Positions 25,403 to 33,985 of a stretch of 64,000 nucleotides of DNA are shown piece by piece. Every line of letters begins with the position of its first letter. Positions within the stretch are counted from its first letter, which is position 1. The DNA is from 3107 sp001483205. Lineage in GTDB: Bacteria > Pseudomonadota > Alphaproteobacteria > Rhodobacterales > Rhodobacteraceae. A program made the position numbers and the translations under genes. The stretch is taken from assembly GCA_964291375.2 (NCBI GenBank), contig OZ219809.1, forward strand, positions 496,001-560,000, given 5' to 3'. Below the pieces are notes generated by a model, which did no database searches, was not told where the DNA came from, and saw only the letters and a list, made by a program, of their open reading frames with translations.

Positions 25403-26731
25403 TCATCCAGAGGTCTTACCCTGCCGCTTTGCCCGCAGCCTGACGAAATACTCCAGCCTGCGCTTCAGTTCCCGCTCAAAACCCCGCTCCGGCGGGTGGT
25501 AATAGACCCCCCGCTTCATCCCGTCGGGAAAGTAGTTCTGCCCGGAAAAGCCGTCCTCGGCATCGTGGTCATACTGATACCCCGCCCCATAGCCGTGATC
25601 CTTCATCAGAGATGTCGGCGCGTTCAGGATATGTTTCGGCGGCGGGTGCGACCCGGTCTTCACCGCCGCGCCACGGGCCTGTCTGAACGCCGCATAGCCC
25701 GCATTCGACTTCGGGGCCAGCGCCAGATAGATCACCGCCAGCGCCAGCGCCAGTTCCCCCTCCGGGCTGCCCAGGCGCTCATAAACCTGCCAGGCGTGCA
25801 GGCAATGGGCCTGCGCCTGCGGGTCGGCCAGCCCGATGTCCTCGACCGCCATGCGGGTGATGCGCCGGGCCAGATAGCGCGGGTCTTCGCCGCCCTCCAG
25901 CATCCGCACAAACCAGTAGAGCGCCGCGTCCGGGTCTGACCCGCGCACCGATTTGTGCAGCGCCGAGATCAGGTTGTAATGCGCATCGCCTGACTTGTCG
26001 TATTTCGCCGCCCGCCGCATCAGCCGCCGCGCCAGCGCTTCGGTATTGAGCCGCTCTCCGGCCTTCAGCCCCCACGCCGCCACCTGCTCGATCAGGTTCA
26101 GAAGCGCCCGGCCATCGCCGTCGGCCATGCCGATCAGCGCCTCCCGCGCCGGACCGTCCAGAGGCAAGGGGCGCGCCAGTTCCTGCTCTGCCCGTTGGGC
26201 GATCCGCTCCAGATCAGCAGGCGAGAGGCGCTCCAGCACCAGCACCTGCGCCCGCGACAACAGCGCCGCGTTCAGCTCGAAAGACGGGTTTTCGGTGGTC
26301 GCGCCCACCAGCACAATCGCCCCGTCCTCCATATGGGGCAGAAACCCGTCCTGCTGCGCCTTGTTAAAGCGGTGGATTTCATCGACGAACAGCAGCGTCC
26401 CCTGCCCGTTGGTGCGCCTGAGCCGGGCGGCCTCGAACAGTTTTTTCAGCTCCGGGACGCCGGTGAAGATGGCGCTGATCTGCACGAAGCTGAGGTTGGT
26501 CTCGGTTGCCAGCAGGCGGGCGATGGTGGTTTTGCCGACGCCGGGCGGCCCCCAGAGGATCAGCGAGGACAGGCTGTGCGAGCCGAGCATGATGCTGAGC
26601 GGCCCCTCGGTGCCCAGCAGGTGGTCCTGCCCGATGACCTCTGACAGCGCGCGGGGGCGCAGCCGGTCGGCAAGCGGGTGCGGCGCGCCGGGGGGCGGCT
26701 GGTGGCCGGGGCTGTCGAACAGATCAGACAT
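25403..26731 (-). CDS. rarA: Replication-associated recombination protein A (RarA/MgsA) AAA+ ATPase
   Basis: 442 residues from ATG 26731 (MSDLFDSPGHQPPPG). Walker A GPPGVGKTT is at 61-69, Walker B is TLLFVDEIHRFNKAQQDGFLP, sensor 1 ATTENPSFELNAALLSR, and the C-terminal part has the tetramerisation motif KSNAGYAAFRQARGA and HGYGAGYQYDHDAEDGF. RarA acts at stalled replication forks. A repeat end (CCAGAGGTCTTACC) abuts its stop codon. Confidence 0.95.
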   Translation of the reverse strand: MSDLFDSPGHQPPPGAPHPLADRLRPRALSEVIGQDHLLGTEGPLSIMLGSHSLSSLILWGPPGVGKTTIARLLATETNLSFVQISAIFTGVPELKKLFEAARLRRTNGQGTLLFVDEIHRFNKAQQDGFLPHMEDGAIVLVGATTENPSFELNAALLSRAQVLVLERLSPADLERIAQRAEQELARPLPLDGPAREALIGMADGDGRALLNLIEQVAAWGLKAGERLNTEALARRLMRRAAKYDKSGDAHYNLISALHKSVRGSDPDAALYWFVRMLEGGEDPRYLARRITRMAVEDIGLADPQAQAHCLHAWQVYERLGSPEGELALALAVIYLALAPKSNAGYAAFRQARGAAVKTGSHPPPKHILNAPTSLMKDHGYGAGYQYDHDAEDGFSGQNYFPDGMKRGVYYHPPERGFERELKRRLEYFVRLRAKRQGKTSG

Positions 26732-27002
26732 CGGGGCGAATTTACGCAGCCGGGGCCGGGGGTGCAAAGCGAAATGCGGGGGTGGGGGGTGAGGCCCGTC
26801 CTGCAAAGACCTCTGCATATTGGCTTAGCCGGTCCGCCGCCTGCCGGGTCGGGCGTTTTTGAGGGCCGGGCAAGGCAGTCGTTGCGCATATAGAGCAGGT
26901 CGTGGTATGGTGTATTAAGAAGGCTGATAACCACGGCCAGCCTGATGGCGGCCATTCCCCGCCGGAGTGCCGGAAAAAACCACGATACGGGGATTTGACA
27001 AA

Positions 27003-27722
27003 ATGATGGACGCCGCCCTGAACGAGGGTTCCGAAACCGTTTTCAGCCTCACGCCCGAGCCACCCCTGCCGCTTGCCGAGCCTCAGCAATACCGCCCCAT
27101 AAGCAGCATATGGGAGGGCAGCGATGCAGGACTTATCGAGGAAATGCTGCGGTTCTACCCGTCAATCCCGCCGGAGCCGATTCTTGATTCCACATATAAT
27201 GCGGGGAGATTCTGGAAGGGGTCTGCCCGGCATGTGGTCTCGATGGACATTGACCCGAAATACAAACCGATGATTGTCGGGGACAATCGGGTTATGGAGG
27301 GCGTTCCTGACTCCGCATTCGGGGTTGTCGTTTATGACCCGCCCCATGTCGGCCCGCAGGGGCGCGACAAGAGCAGCAAGCGGTTTGATGTCGATTTCGG
27401 GGCAACGGCGGCGTGCGGCAGGGAACAGGGCTGGAATCTGAGCTATCTGTATCCGCCGTTCCTAAAACAGGCAAAACGGGTGCTGAAACCGCGCGGGCTT
27501 TTGCTGGCGAAAATCACCGACATGGTGAATTGCCACCGGTCGCAATGGGCGCATTGCGATTTTATGAGGATGGCGGATGAAGCGGGCTTTACCGTTTGTG
27601 ATCTGATCATCAAGATCAGGACCGGCCCGATGGTTTCCACGAAATGGAAGACAGCTCATCATGCCAGAAAGCGGCATTGCTTCTGGATCATCTGTCGTAA
27701 TGGTCGCAGGTGTGAGGGGTAG
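27003..27722 (+). CDS. Orphan DNA methyltransferase-like protein
   Basis: 239 residues from ATG 27003 with ACGGGGAT upstream; a GTG start at 26967 is possible. A likely SAM-binding part is EPILDSTYNAGRFWKG with VVSMDIDPKYKP, and the catalytic motif is VVYDPPHVGPQG (Asp-Pro-Pro-His), typical of some N6-adenine/N4-cytosine methylases of phage and mobile DNA. KRVLKPRGLLLAKITD forms the following strand-helix. No nuclease is adjacent. It sits between a repeat end (26806) and tRNA-Glu, which suggests acquired DNA. Target base and site cannot be read. Confidence 0.7.
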   Translation: MMDAALNEGSETVFSLTPEPPLPLAEPQQYRPISSIWEGSDAGLIEEMLRFYPSIPPEPILDSTYNAGRFWKGSARHVVSMDIDPKYKPMIVGDNRVMEGVPDSAFGVVVYDPPHVGPQGRDKSSKRFDVDFGATAACGREQGWNLSYLYPPFLKQAKRVLKPRGLLLAKITDMVNCHRSQWAHCDFMRMADEAGFTVCDLIIKIRTGPMVSTKWKTAHHARKRHCFWIICRNGRRCEG

Positions 27723-27820
27723 CGCGTGACGGTTCCGGCAAAAATGATCCGGGCATGGGGCGTTGGAAACAGCGGCAGGACGGGCCAGGGGGCAAAGACA
27801 GGCGATGCAGGGGGCAAAGG

Positions 27821-27895
27821 TGGTACTCCCTAGGGGAATCGAACCCCTCTTTCCAGGTTGAAAACCTGGCGTCCTAACCGATAGACGAAGGGAGC
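27821..27895 (-). tRNA. tRNA-Glu(TTC)
   Basis: On the minus strand the acceptor begins GCTCCCT at 27895 and ends AGGGAGT-A-CCA at 27821, so CCA is encoded. The D arm is CGTCTATCGGTTAGGACG, the anticodon arm is CCAGGTTTTCAACCTGG with anticodon TTC, and the T arm is GAGGGGTTCGATTCCCCT. All stems pair, with a G-T at the end of the acceptor. The nearest genes are the orphan methylase at 27003 and recJ. Confidence 0.95.
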
Positions 27896-27984
27896 GCCGC
27901 TCGGTGGCGGGTATTTAGCCGCTGCATCTTGAAGGCACAAGGGCGAATTTTGTCTGCCCCCGTTGATTTTGGCTCCCTCTCACG

Positions 27985-28252
27985 AAGACCTTTGCATAAT
28001 TGTGTAGCCGGGCAGCCGCCTGCCTGGGCGGGCGCTTTTTGCGAAATTTCAAATTGGCGATGACCTTGCCATAAAGCCCATACGCTCCAACATGTTGAGG
28101 CGTTTATAGCGCCTGCCGGGGGGTGAGGCCCGTCCCTGAAACGGTCCGGCGGACCGTTTCAGGGCCGAACGGGCGGAGCCCCAAGGCGCTGCACAGGCAG
28201 TTCCGCCGAGCGGGACGGTTTGGCCACCGGCGCGCCATTATACAGAGGTTTT
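27985..28252. mobile_element. MITE-like repeat unit, full length (268 bp)
   Basis: Left end AAGACCTTTGCATAAT and right end ATTATACAGAGGTTTT form imperfect terminal inverted repeats. After the left end comes the GCCGGGCAGCCGCCTGCC module, then the 75-bp core (28041-28117, with CCATAAAGCCCATACGC), then the GAAACGGTCC/GGACCGTTTC palindrome (28138-28160), and the right-end module CGGGACGGTTTGGCCACC. No open frame of note. Confidence 0.75.
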
Positions 28253-28307
28253 GCAGAGGCTTTGCCCGTCGGTTTCGGCCCACGCCCCGCCGATGTCCGC
28301 GCGCGCC

Positions 28308-30050
28308 TCAACCGGCCTCTGCCGCGTCGTCAAGGCGCAACTGCACCCGCCTGCGCCCGCCCCAGTCATTCATCTCCAGCCGCCCGGCAAGGTGAAACCG
28401 CCCGCCGGCATGAGCCTCCAGCGCCGCGCCGACGGGGGTGCCGAACGCGCCAAAGGCAATGCCGTCGCAACGCGGGCCGCCGGGGTCGCCAAAGCTCAGC
28501 TTCAGGTGCCCGTCACCCACCCGCCGGGCAAAACTGATCCGCTGATCGGCAAAGGCAAAGCGCGGGGCGGGGGCACCGGCCCCGAACGGCCCGGCGGTCT
28601 CGATCTGAGCGATCAGCTCGGGCGTCGCCGCCCCCGGCGTCAGCAGCCCGTCAAGGACAAGCCCGGACGGCCCCGCCCGGCCCGCGCCCTGCCGGGCCAG
28701 CAGTTCCGACAACCGCGCCATTGCCGCCTCAAGCCGGTCACGGGCAACGCTCAGACCCGCCGCCATGGGGTGACCGCCGCCCCGGATCAGCACCCCCTCG
28801 GCCATCAGCGTCTGCACCGCGCTGCCCAGATCGACACCGGCGACCGACCGGCCCGACCCCTTGCCAATATCGCCGTCAAACCCGATCACCACGGCGGGGC
28901 GGCCGGTGGTCTCTTTCAGCCGCGCGGCGACAATACCGACGACGCCGGGATGCCAGCCATCGCCCGCCGCCCAGGCAAGCGGCACATCCGGCCCGCGCGC
29001 CTCTGCCTGTGCCAGGGCCGCGTCCCGGACACGGGTTTCGATCTCGCGCCGCTCTGTGTTCAGGGCCTCCAGCCGCCCGGCCAGTGCCGCCGCTTCGTCC
29101 GCATCGTCGGTGGACAACAGCCGTGCGCCCAGATCGGCCTTGCCGACCCGCCCGCCTGCATTCACGCGCGGCCCCAGCACAAACCCGAGGTGATAGGCGT
29201 TCGGCGCGGTGCGCATCCGCGCCACATCCGCCAGCGTGCGCAGGCCGGGCCGGGCGCGGGCCGCCATCACCTTCAGCCCCTGACGCACCAGGGCGCGGTT
29301 GACCCCGATCAGCGGCATCACATCCGCCACTGTCGCCAGCGCCACCAGATCCAGCATCGCCATCGGGTCCGGGCCTGTCCTGCCGTCTGCGCGCAACTGC
29401 CGCCCCGCCTCTACCAGCATCAGAAACACAACCCCCGCCGCGCAAAGGTGGCCGGACGCGCCGTCTTCGTCCTGCCGGTTCGGGTTCACCACTGCCAGAG
29501 CGGGGGGCAGGGTCTCGCCGCCCAGATGGTGGTCGAGGATGATCACATCCGCACCTTTGGCCGCTGCCACCGGTCCGGGCGAAGCCGTCCCGCAATCGAC
29601 GCAGATGATCAGGTCGTGGTCGCGGGCCAGGGCCGCCATTGCGTCCTCATTGGGGCCATAGCCCTCGTCAATCCGGTCGGGAACATAGAGCGTCGCTTGC
29701 CGTCCCATATCGCGCAGCCAGCCGATCAGAAGCGCGGCGGACGCGCCGCCATCCACATCGTAATCGGCGAAAATCGCGATCCGTTGCTTGTGTCGCCAGG
29801 CGTCGAGAAAGCGGGCGGCGGCGGTCTCCATATCGCGCAGGCTGTGGGGGTCAGGCAACAGGTCGCGCAGGCGCGGCTCAAGATAGCGTGTGGCCTCGGG
29901 TATCGGCACGCCCAGACGGGCCAATGTCCGGCACAGGGGCAGGGGCAGGGTGGTTTGCTGGGCCATCGCATCGGCCATGCGGTCCTGTGCCGCGTCGGGG
30001 CCAACCCAGCGCCGCCCGGTCAGCGAGTGAGTGACACCGAGAAAGCTCAT
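28308..30050 (-). CDS. recJ: Single-stranded-DNA-specific exonuclease RecJ
   Basis: 580 residues from ATG 30050 (MSFLGVTHSLTGRRW); longer starts run into repeat DNA. DHH-family motifs: IAIFADYDVDGGASA, IICVDCGT, VIILDHHLGG and the DHHA1 GGGHPMAAGLS. NAGGRVGKADLG and WHPGVVGIVAARLKE are conserved RecJ segments. The 5'-3' exonuclease acts in recombination and mismatch repair. It heads away from glpX and hom in the same direction, but a repeat block (30051-30526) separates it from glpX. Confidence 0.95.
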   Translation of the reverse strand: MSFLGVTHSLTGRRWVGPDAAQDRMADAMAQQTTLPLPLCRTLARLGVPIPEATRYLEPRLRDLLPDPHSLRDMETAAARFLDAWRHKQRIAIFADYDVDGGASAALLIGWLRDMGRQATLYVPDRIDEGYGPNEDAMAALARDHDLIICVDCGTASPGPVAAAKGADVIILDHHLGGETLPPALAVVNPNRQDEDGASGHLCAAGVVFLMLVEAGRQLRADGRTGPDPMAMLDLVALATVADVMPLIGVNRALVRQGLKVMAARARPGLRTLADVARMRTAPNAYHLGFVLGPRVNAGGRVGKADLGARLLSTDDADEAAALAGRLEALNTERREIETRVRDAALAQAEARGPDVPLAWAAGDGWHPGVVGIVAARLKETTGRPAVVIGFDGDIGKGSGRSVAGVDLGSAVQTLMAEGVLIRGGGHPMAAGLSVARDRLEAAMARLSELLARQGAGRAGPSGLVLDGLLTPGAATPELIAQIETAGPFGAGAPAPRFAFADQRISFARRVGDGHLKLSFGDPGGPRCDGIAFGAFGTPVGAALEAHAGGRFHLAGRLEMNDWGGRRRVQLRLDDAAEAG

Positions 30051-30526
30051 GCACCGGACCTTTGCATTGTGAAGACCTCTGCCAGACCTCTCGCATGATA
30101 GCGCATCGGTGTTCAACCCGTCCGCCCGGTCGCCAGGCCGGGCCGCGCCTGCCCTGGGCGGGCGCTTTTTGCGAAATTTCAAATTGGCGATGGTCTTGCC
30201 ATAAAGCCTATACACTGCAACAGGCTGAGACGTTTATAGCGCCTGCCGGGGGGCAGGCAGGCGCTGCCCGGCGTTCCGCCGGGCGGGACAAGTTGGTCGC
30301 CGATCCGCCTTGTGCAGAGGTCTTTTATAGCCTGACGCCCGGATTTTGAGTCCAACTCCCGGCTCTGATCCCGCCCCACCCGTGCGGGCCGGGCGCGGCC
30401 CTTCCGAACCAGCCGCCGATCCGCCTTGTGCAGAGGTCATTGCCCGAACCCATGGCACACCCCGGGGCTTCGCCCGTTCGGCCCTGAAACGGTTCCCCGG
30501 ACCGTTTCCGGGACGGGCCTCACCCC
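30051..30526. repeat. Repeat block between glpX and recJ, including a 243-bp MITE-like unit (30083-30325)
   Basis: The unit runs from AGACCTCTCGCATGAT at 30084 to TTGTGCAGAGGTCTTTT ending near 30325 and contains the hairpin GCCCGGTCGCCAGGCCGGGC, the 75-bp core (30171-30247) and GGCAGGCAGGCGCTGCCCGGC. A second copy of CCGATCCGCCTTGTGCAGAGGTC lies near 30415, described by position. CCTGACGCCCGGATTTTGAG at about 30332 recurs at 24442 and, shortened, at 63984. The GGTT/GGACC palindrome precedes the glpX stop. Confidence 0.75.
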
Positions 30527-31489
30527 TCAGCGCGGATTGCGATAGACCATCCGCCGCACCGACCCGGTTTTCGACCGCATCAGCAGCGTCTCGGTGGTCA
30601 GCCAGCCGACCTCGCGCCGGATACCGGGCAGAAGTGACCCCCCGGTCACACCGGTGGCGGCAAAGATCACATCGCCCGCAATCATGTCCTCCAGCGCATA
30701 GACCCGGTTCAGATCGGCAATCCCCGCCTTTGCCGCCCGCGCCTTCTCGGCCTCATCGCGAAACAGCAACCGGCCCTGAATCTGCCCGCCCATACATTTC
30801 AGCGCCGCCGCGGCCAGCACCCCCTCGGGCGCGCCCCCCACCCCCATATACATGTCGATATTGGTGGTCCCGGCCTCGGCACAGTGCATCACCCCGGCCA
30901 CATCGCCATCGGTGATCAGCCGGATCGCCGCCCCTGTTGCCCGCACGGCCTCAATCAGCGCCTGATGCCGGGGGCGTTCAAGCACGCAGACCGTGATGCC
31001 GCCGGGGTCACACCCCTTTGCCCCGGCCAGCGCCTCAACCCGGTCCGCAGGCGGCATGTCAAGCGTCACCAGCCCCGGCGGATAGCCCGGCCCGATGGCC
31101 AGCTTGTCCATATATACGTCCGGCGCGTGCAGCATCGACCCGCGCGGCCCCATCGCAATCACCGTCAGCGCATTCGGCATGTCCTTGGCGGTCAGCGTCG
31201 TGCCCTCCAGCGGGTCGAGCGCAATGTCCACCTCTGGGCCGGTGCCGGTGCCGACCTCCTCGCCGATATAGAGCATCGGCGCATTGTCGCGTTCGCCCTC
31301 GCCGATGACGACAACACCGGCGATCTCCAGCATGTTCAACTGCGCGCGCATGGCGTTCACGGCGGCCTGATCCGCTGCCTCTTCGTTTCCGCGCCCGACC
31401 AGCGGTGCGGCGGCCATTGCCGCGGCCTCTGACACCCGCGCCAGACCCAGAGAAAGCATCCGGTCCTGAAAGTCCTGTTGTCCTGCCAT
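30527..31489 (-). CDS. glpX: Class II fructose-1,6-bisphosphatase GlpX
   Basis: 320 residues from ATG 31489 (MAGQQDFQDRMLSLGLARV). Metal-binding motifs are VVIGEGERDNAPML and IALDPLEGTTLTAKDMPNA; GDVAGVMHC and MGVGGAPEGVLAAAALKCMGGQ complete the site. It converts fructose-1,6-bisphosphate to fructose-6-phosphate in gluconeogenesis. It lies 69 bp downstream of hom in the same direction, an order common in Rhodobacterales. Confidence 0.94.
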   Translation of the reverse strand: MAGQQDFQDRMLSLGLARVSEAAAMAAAPLVGRGNEEAADQAAVNAMRAQLNMLEIAGVVVIGEGERDNAPMLYIGEEVGTGTGPEVDIALDPLEGTTLTAKDMPNALTVIAMGPRGSMLHAPDVYMDKLAIGPGYPPGLVTLDMPPADRVEALAGAKGCDPGGITVCVLERPRHQALIEAVRATGAAIRLITDGDVAGVMHCAEAGTTNIDMYMGVGGAPEGVLAAAALKCMGGQIQGRLLFRDEAEKARAAKAGIADLNRVYALEDMIAGDVIFAATGVTGGSLLPGIRREVGWLTTETLLMRSKTGSVRRMVYRNPR

Positions 31490-31558
31490 CAAAAACCCCT
31501 GTTGATCGGTGGAAAAGTGCGGGCCGCCCGCAAAACGCCGCACGGCGACAGACCGGGC

Positions 31559-32845
31559 CTAGACGTTTTCGATCCGTATCGCCACCGGATCATTTTCCAG
31601 CACCCCGGTCCGGCCCAGCCCGTCAAGCGCCCGATCCAGCGCATCGCGGGTGGTTTCATGGGTGATGATCAGAACCGGCGCCGTCGGCGTGTCATGCCCA
31701 TACTGGCGCATCCGGTCGATGGACACGCCTGCCTCGCCCAGAACCGTGGCGATTCTGGCCAGAGCGCCGGGCCTGTCCTGCAAGGCCATGCGCAGGTAAT
31801 AGGCGGCGGGGGCGACCGACTTTGCCGGTTGCGCCCTTTTCAGCGTCGCCGCCGGTTGACCAAAGACCGGAATGCGACAGCCCCGCGCGATGTCGATCAC
31901 ATCCGCCATCACCGCGCTTGCGGTCGGCCCCTGGCCCGCGCCCGCCCCGCGCAGCACGATCTGCCCCGCCGCGTCGCCTTCCAGCACCGTCATGTTGGTT
32001 GCGCCTTCCAGTTGCCCCAGCGGAGAGCCCGCAGGCACCAGACAGGGCGACATCCGCTGCTCCAGCCCCCGCGCGGTCATCTGCGCCACCCCGAGCAGCT
32101 TGATCCGATAGCCGAGGTCACGGGCCTGCCCGATGTCTTCAACAGAAATCCGGTCAATGCCTTCCAGCTCCACATCATCGAAACCAACCCGGACGCCAAA
32201 GGCAACGGCGGCCAGCAATGCCAATTTGTGCCCGGCGTCAATGCCGCCGACATCCAGCGTCGGGTCGGCCTCCAGATAGCCCAGCCTGTCGGCCTCTCCG
32301 AACACTTCCCCATAGGGCAGGCCGGCGCTTTCCATCCGGGTCAGGATATAGTTGCAGACGCCGTTCATCACCCCCATGACCCGGGTGACACTGTTCCCGG
32401 CCAGCCCTTCGCTCAGCGCCTTCACCACCGGGATGCCCCCGGCGATGGCGGCCTCAAAGCGGATGACGCGGCCCTCTGCCTCTGCGCGCTCTGCCAGTGT
32501 GTGGCCGTGGATGGCCAGCATCGCCTTATTGGCCGTCACCACGTCCTTGCCAGCGGCGAGGGCGGCCTCGGTCGCCGCCTTGGCCGGGCCGTCGCTGCCG
32601 CCCATCAGTTCGACAAACACATCCACATCGTCGCGGCGCGCCAGGGCAACCGGGTCGTCCTCCCATGCGTAACCGTCAAGGCTGACGCCCCGGTCCTTGT
32701 TGCGGCTGCGGGCGCTGACGGCAGAGATAGTGATCGGCCGCCCGGCGCGCGCGGACAGGAGGGCAGTTTTCCGGCGAATGATACTGACGACGCCGACGCC
32801 AACCGTGCCCAGACCGGCGATACCAAGGCGAAGGGGGTGGGTCAT
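31559..32845 (-). CDS. hom: Homoserine dehydrogenase
   Basis: 428 residues from ATG 32845. N-terminal NAD(P) fold GIAGLGTVGVGVV, catalytic region VVTANKAMLA, FEAAIAGGIPVVKALSEGLAGN and the family signature ADRLGYLEADPTLDVGGIDAGHKLALLA with the active-site Lys. The C-terminal ACT domain (about 348-428, DRPGALARIATVLGEAGVSI) gives feedback control by threonine. It feeds threonine and methionine synthesis. Confidence 0.95.
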   Translation of the reverse strand: MTHPLRLGIAGLGTVGVGVVSIIRRKTALLSARAGRPITISAVSARSRNKDRGVSLDGYAWEDDPVALARRDDVDVFVELMGGSDGPAKAATEAALAAGKDVVTANKAMLAIHGHTLAERAEAEGRVIRFEAAIAGGIPVVKALSEGLAGNSVTRVMGVMNGVCNYILTRMESAGLPYGEVFGEADRLGYLEADPTLDVGGIDAGHKLALLAAVAFGVRVGFDDVELEGIDRISVEDIGQARDLGYRIKLLGVAQMTARGLEQRMSPCLVPAGSPLGQLEGATNMTVLEGDAAGQIVLRGAGAGQGPTASAVMADVIDIARGCRIPVFGQPAATLKRAQPAKSVAPAAYYLRMALQDRPGALARIATVLGEAGVSIDRMRQYGHDTPTAPVLIITHETTRDALDRALDGLGRTGVLENDPVAIRIENV

Positions 32846-32922
32846 GGGGTGTGCTCCGTCGTCGGGCAGGTGGGGGGTATGGGGCGGTGTCCGGGGGGTG
32901 TTAGCGGGAAAGCGGGGCGGGA

Positions 32923-33219
32923 TCAATCGGCTTGCCGGGTCTCGGCGGCGCGCAATCGTTGTTTGGTTGCCGGGTCGAGCACCGGGGCGCGCAGGCGCGC
33001 CGCCCGTGCGCGCAGGGCTTTGGCGCGGTGCTCGTCCGTGTCCGGGGGGGCGATGGTGCCGCCTGCCGCATCCGCAATGGCCGCGACCTCGGCAGAGATC
33101 AACAGGGCAGGATAAGCCGCATTGCGCCCGCCCGCACTGATAGCGGTATCAATTTCCGGTGACATGACACAGCCGGAAACAAGAAACGCCGCACTGAGAA
33201 CTGACCTGATGAACCGCAT
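32923..33219 (-). CDS. Small predicted lipoprotein
   Basis: 98 residues. Signal MRFIRSVLSAAFLVSGC ends in a lipobox with Cys17, so the mature protein is lipid anchored. The remainder is Ala/Arg-rich with a predicted helix (DEHRAKALRARAARLRAP) and no known domain. Its stop lies 77 bp upstream of hom, in the same direction. Function unknown; it may be a conserved Rhodobacterales envelope protein. Confidence 0.7.
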   Translation of the reverse strand: MRFIRSVLSAAFLVSGCVMSPEIDTAISAGGRNAAYPALLISAEVAAIADAAGGTIAPPDTDEHRAKALRARAARLRAPVLDPATKQRLRAAETRQAD

Positions 33220-33286
33220 AACCGAACCACGACAGAGCACGGCCTTTCCTAAACCGCCCGGCGCAGGGGCCGCAACAGAACCCCGT

Positions 33287-33318
33287 AAAAACCTTTGCAA
33301 ATTCGCTCAGCCGGGCAG
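33287..33318. repeat. Diverged left-end repeat next to the restriction gene
   Basis: AAAAACCTTTGCAAATTCGC followed by TCAGCCGGGCAG matches the left end of the MITE-like units (compare 7314, AAGACCTCTGCATATTCGCTCAG). It stops after about 32 bp and is followed by the inverted repeat at the end of the nuclease gene. Confidence 0.55.
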
Positions 33319-33346
33319 GACGCCGATCATGTCTTTCCCGCTATCT

Positions 33347-33461
33347 GCCCCAGCTTCAGGTAAAGGGGCCGCCGATTGCCTCGAAGAACGGAAGATCAAC
33401 AGCCACAGCGAGCTTCGTTCCCCACCGTCGCAGCGTTGGCCCCTTTACCTGAAGCTGGGGC
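33347..33461. repeat. 24-bp perfect inverted repeat at the 3' end of the nuclease gene
   Basis: Arms 33347-33370 and 33438-33461 are exact inverse complements (outer bases GCCCCAGCTTCAGG, inner bases TAAAGGGGCC), separated by 67 bp. Both arms are read in the nuclease frame: one gives MPQLQVKGP, the other gives GGPFT and the stop. The second arm therefore supplies the stop codon. Confidence 0.9.
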
Positions 33462-33985
33462 ATGAGGCGTTTCGCGCTTGATGACCGCCAGTCCGGTCTT
33501 CTGACCGCGGTTGGTGCCGGTGGCATCTCATCGTCATTTGTGCTCAGCAACTCGAAATCGGCCTGCATCCCCTTGCCGGAAAAATACACCGCTTGTATCT
33601 CAAGCCCGAACCATGTGGTGGCTGCACTGTCCCCGGACACAATAATGTCTATCCTTCCCGCCGCGCGCCCGGTCGATGGCGAGCGCATGAAAGGCACCTC
33701 GCGCGCAAGATAAGCATCGCTGAAGCCGACGATCCGGCTGAGCCAATTCGGGATCAGGTCATTTTCGTCAAAACGGCGCGGGCAGGTGATGACCGGACCT
33801 TTATGCCCTGACCGAATCGAACAGACACCACCTTTCTTACCGCATTTCGGTTTACCGCCCTGAAACGGACAACAAGGCTGTGGCGCATGACCAAGCGCCG
33901 CCTGCGCCAATTCCCGCCTGCGCGATGGCGACATCGTATCGAACCGCTCACCGAACCATTCGGCAATTCCATACCGCTCTGTCAT
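33356..33985 (-). CDS. NotI-family type II restriction endonuclease, C-terminally shortened
   Basis: 209 residues from ATG 33985, overlapping the methylase stop (ATGA). A cysteine-rich segment (Cys38, 39, 48, 55, 68; CCPFQGGKPKCGKKGGVCSI) matches the iron-binding fold of NotI. The catalytic part is RIDIIV with Asp113 and GLEIQ with Glu129 and Gln131, the unusual D...ExQ set known from NotI. NotI itself is about 380 residues, so this protein is little over half that length; it ends where an inverted copy of its own sequence adds a stop. It may be inactive. Family assignment is by motif recognition only. Confidence 0.72.
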   Translation of the reverse strand: MTERYGIAEWFGERFDTMSPSRRRELAQAALGHAPQPCCPFQGGKPKCGKKGGVCSIRSGHKGPVITCPRRFDENDLIPNWLSRIVGFSDAYLAREVPFMRSPSTGRAAGRIDIIVSGDSAATTWFGLEIQAVYFSGKGMQADFELLSTNDDEMPPAPTAVRRPDWRSSSAKRLMPQLQVKGPTLRRWGTKLAVAVDLPFFEAIGGPFT

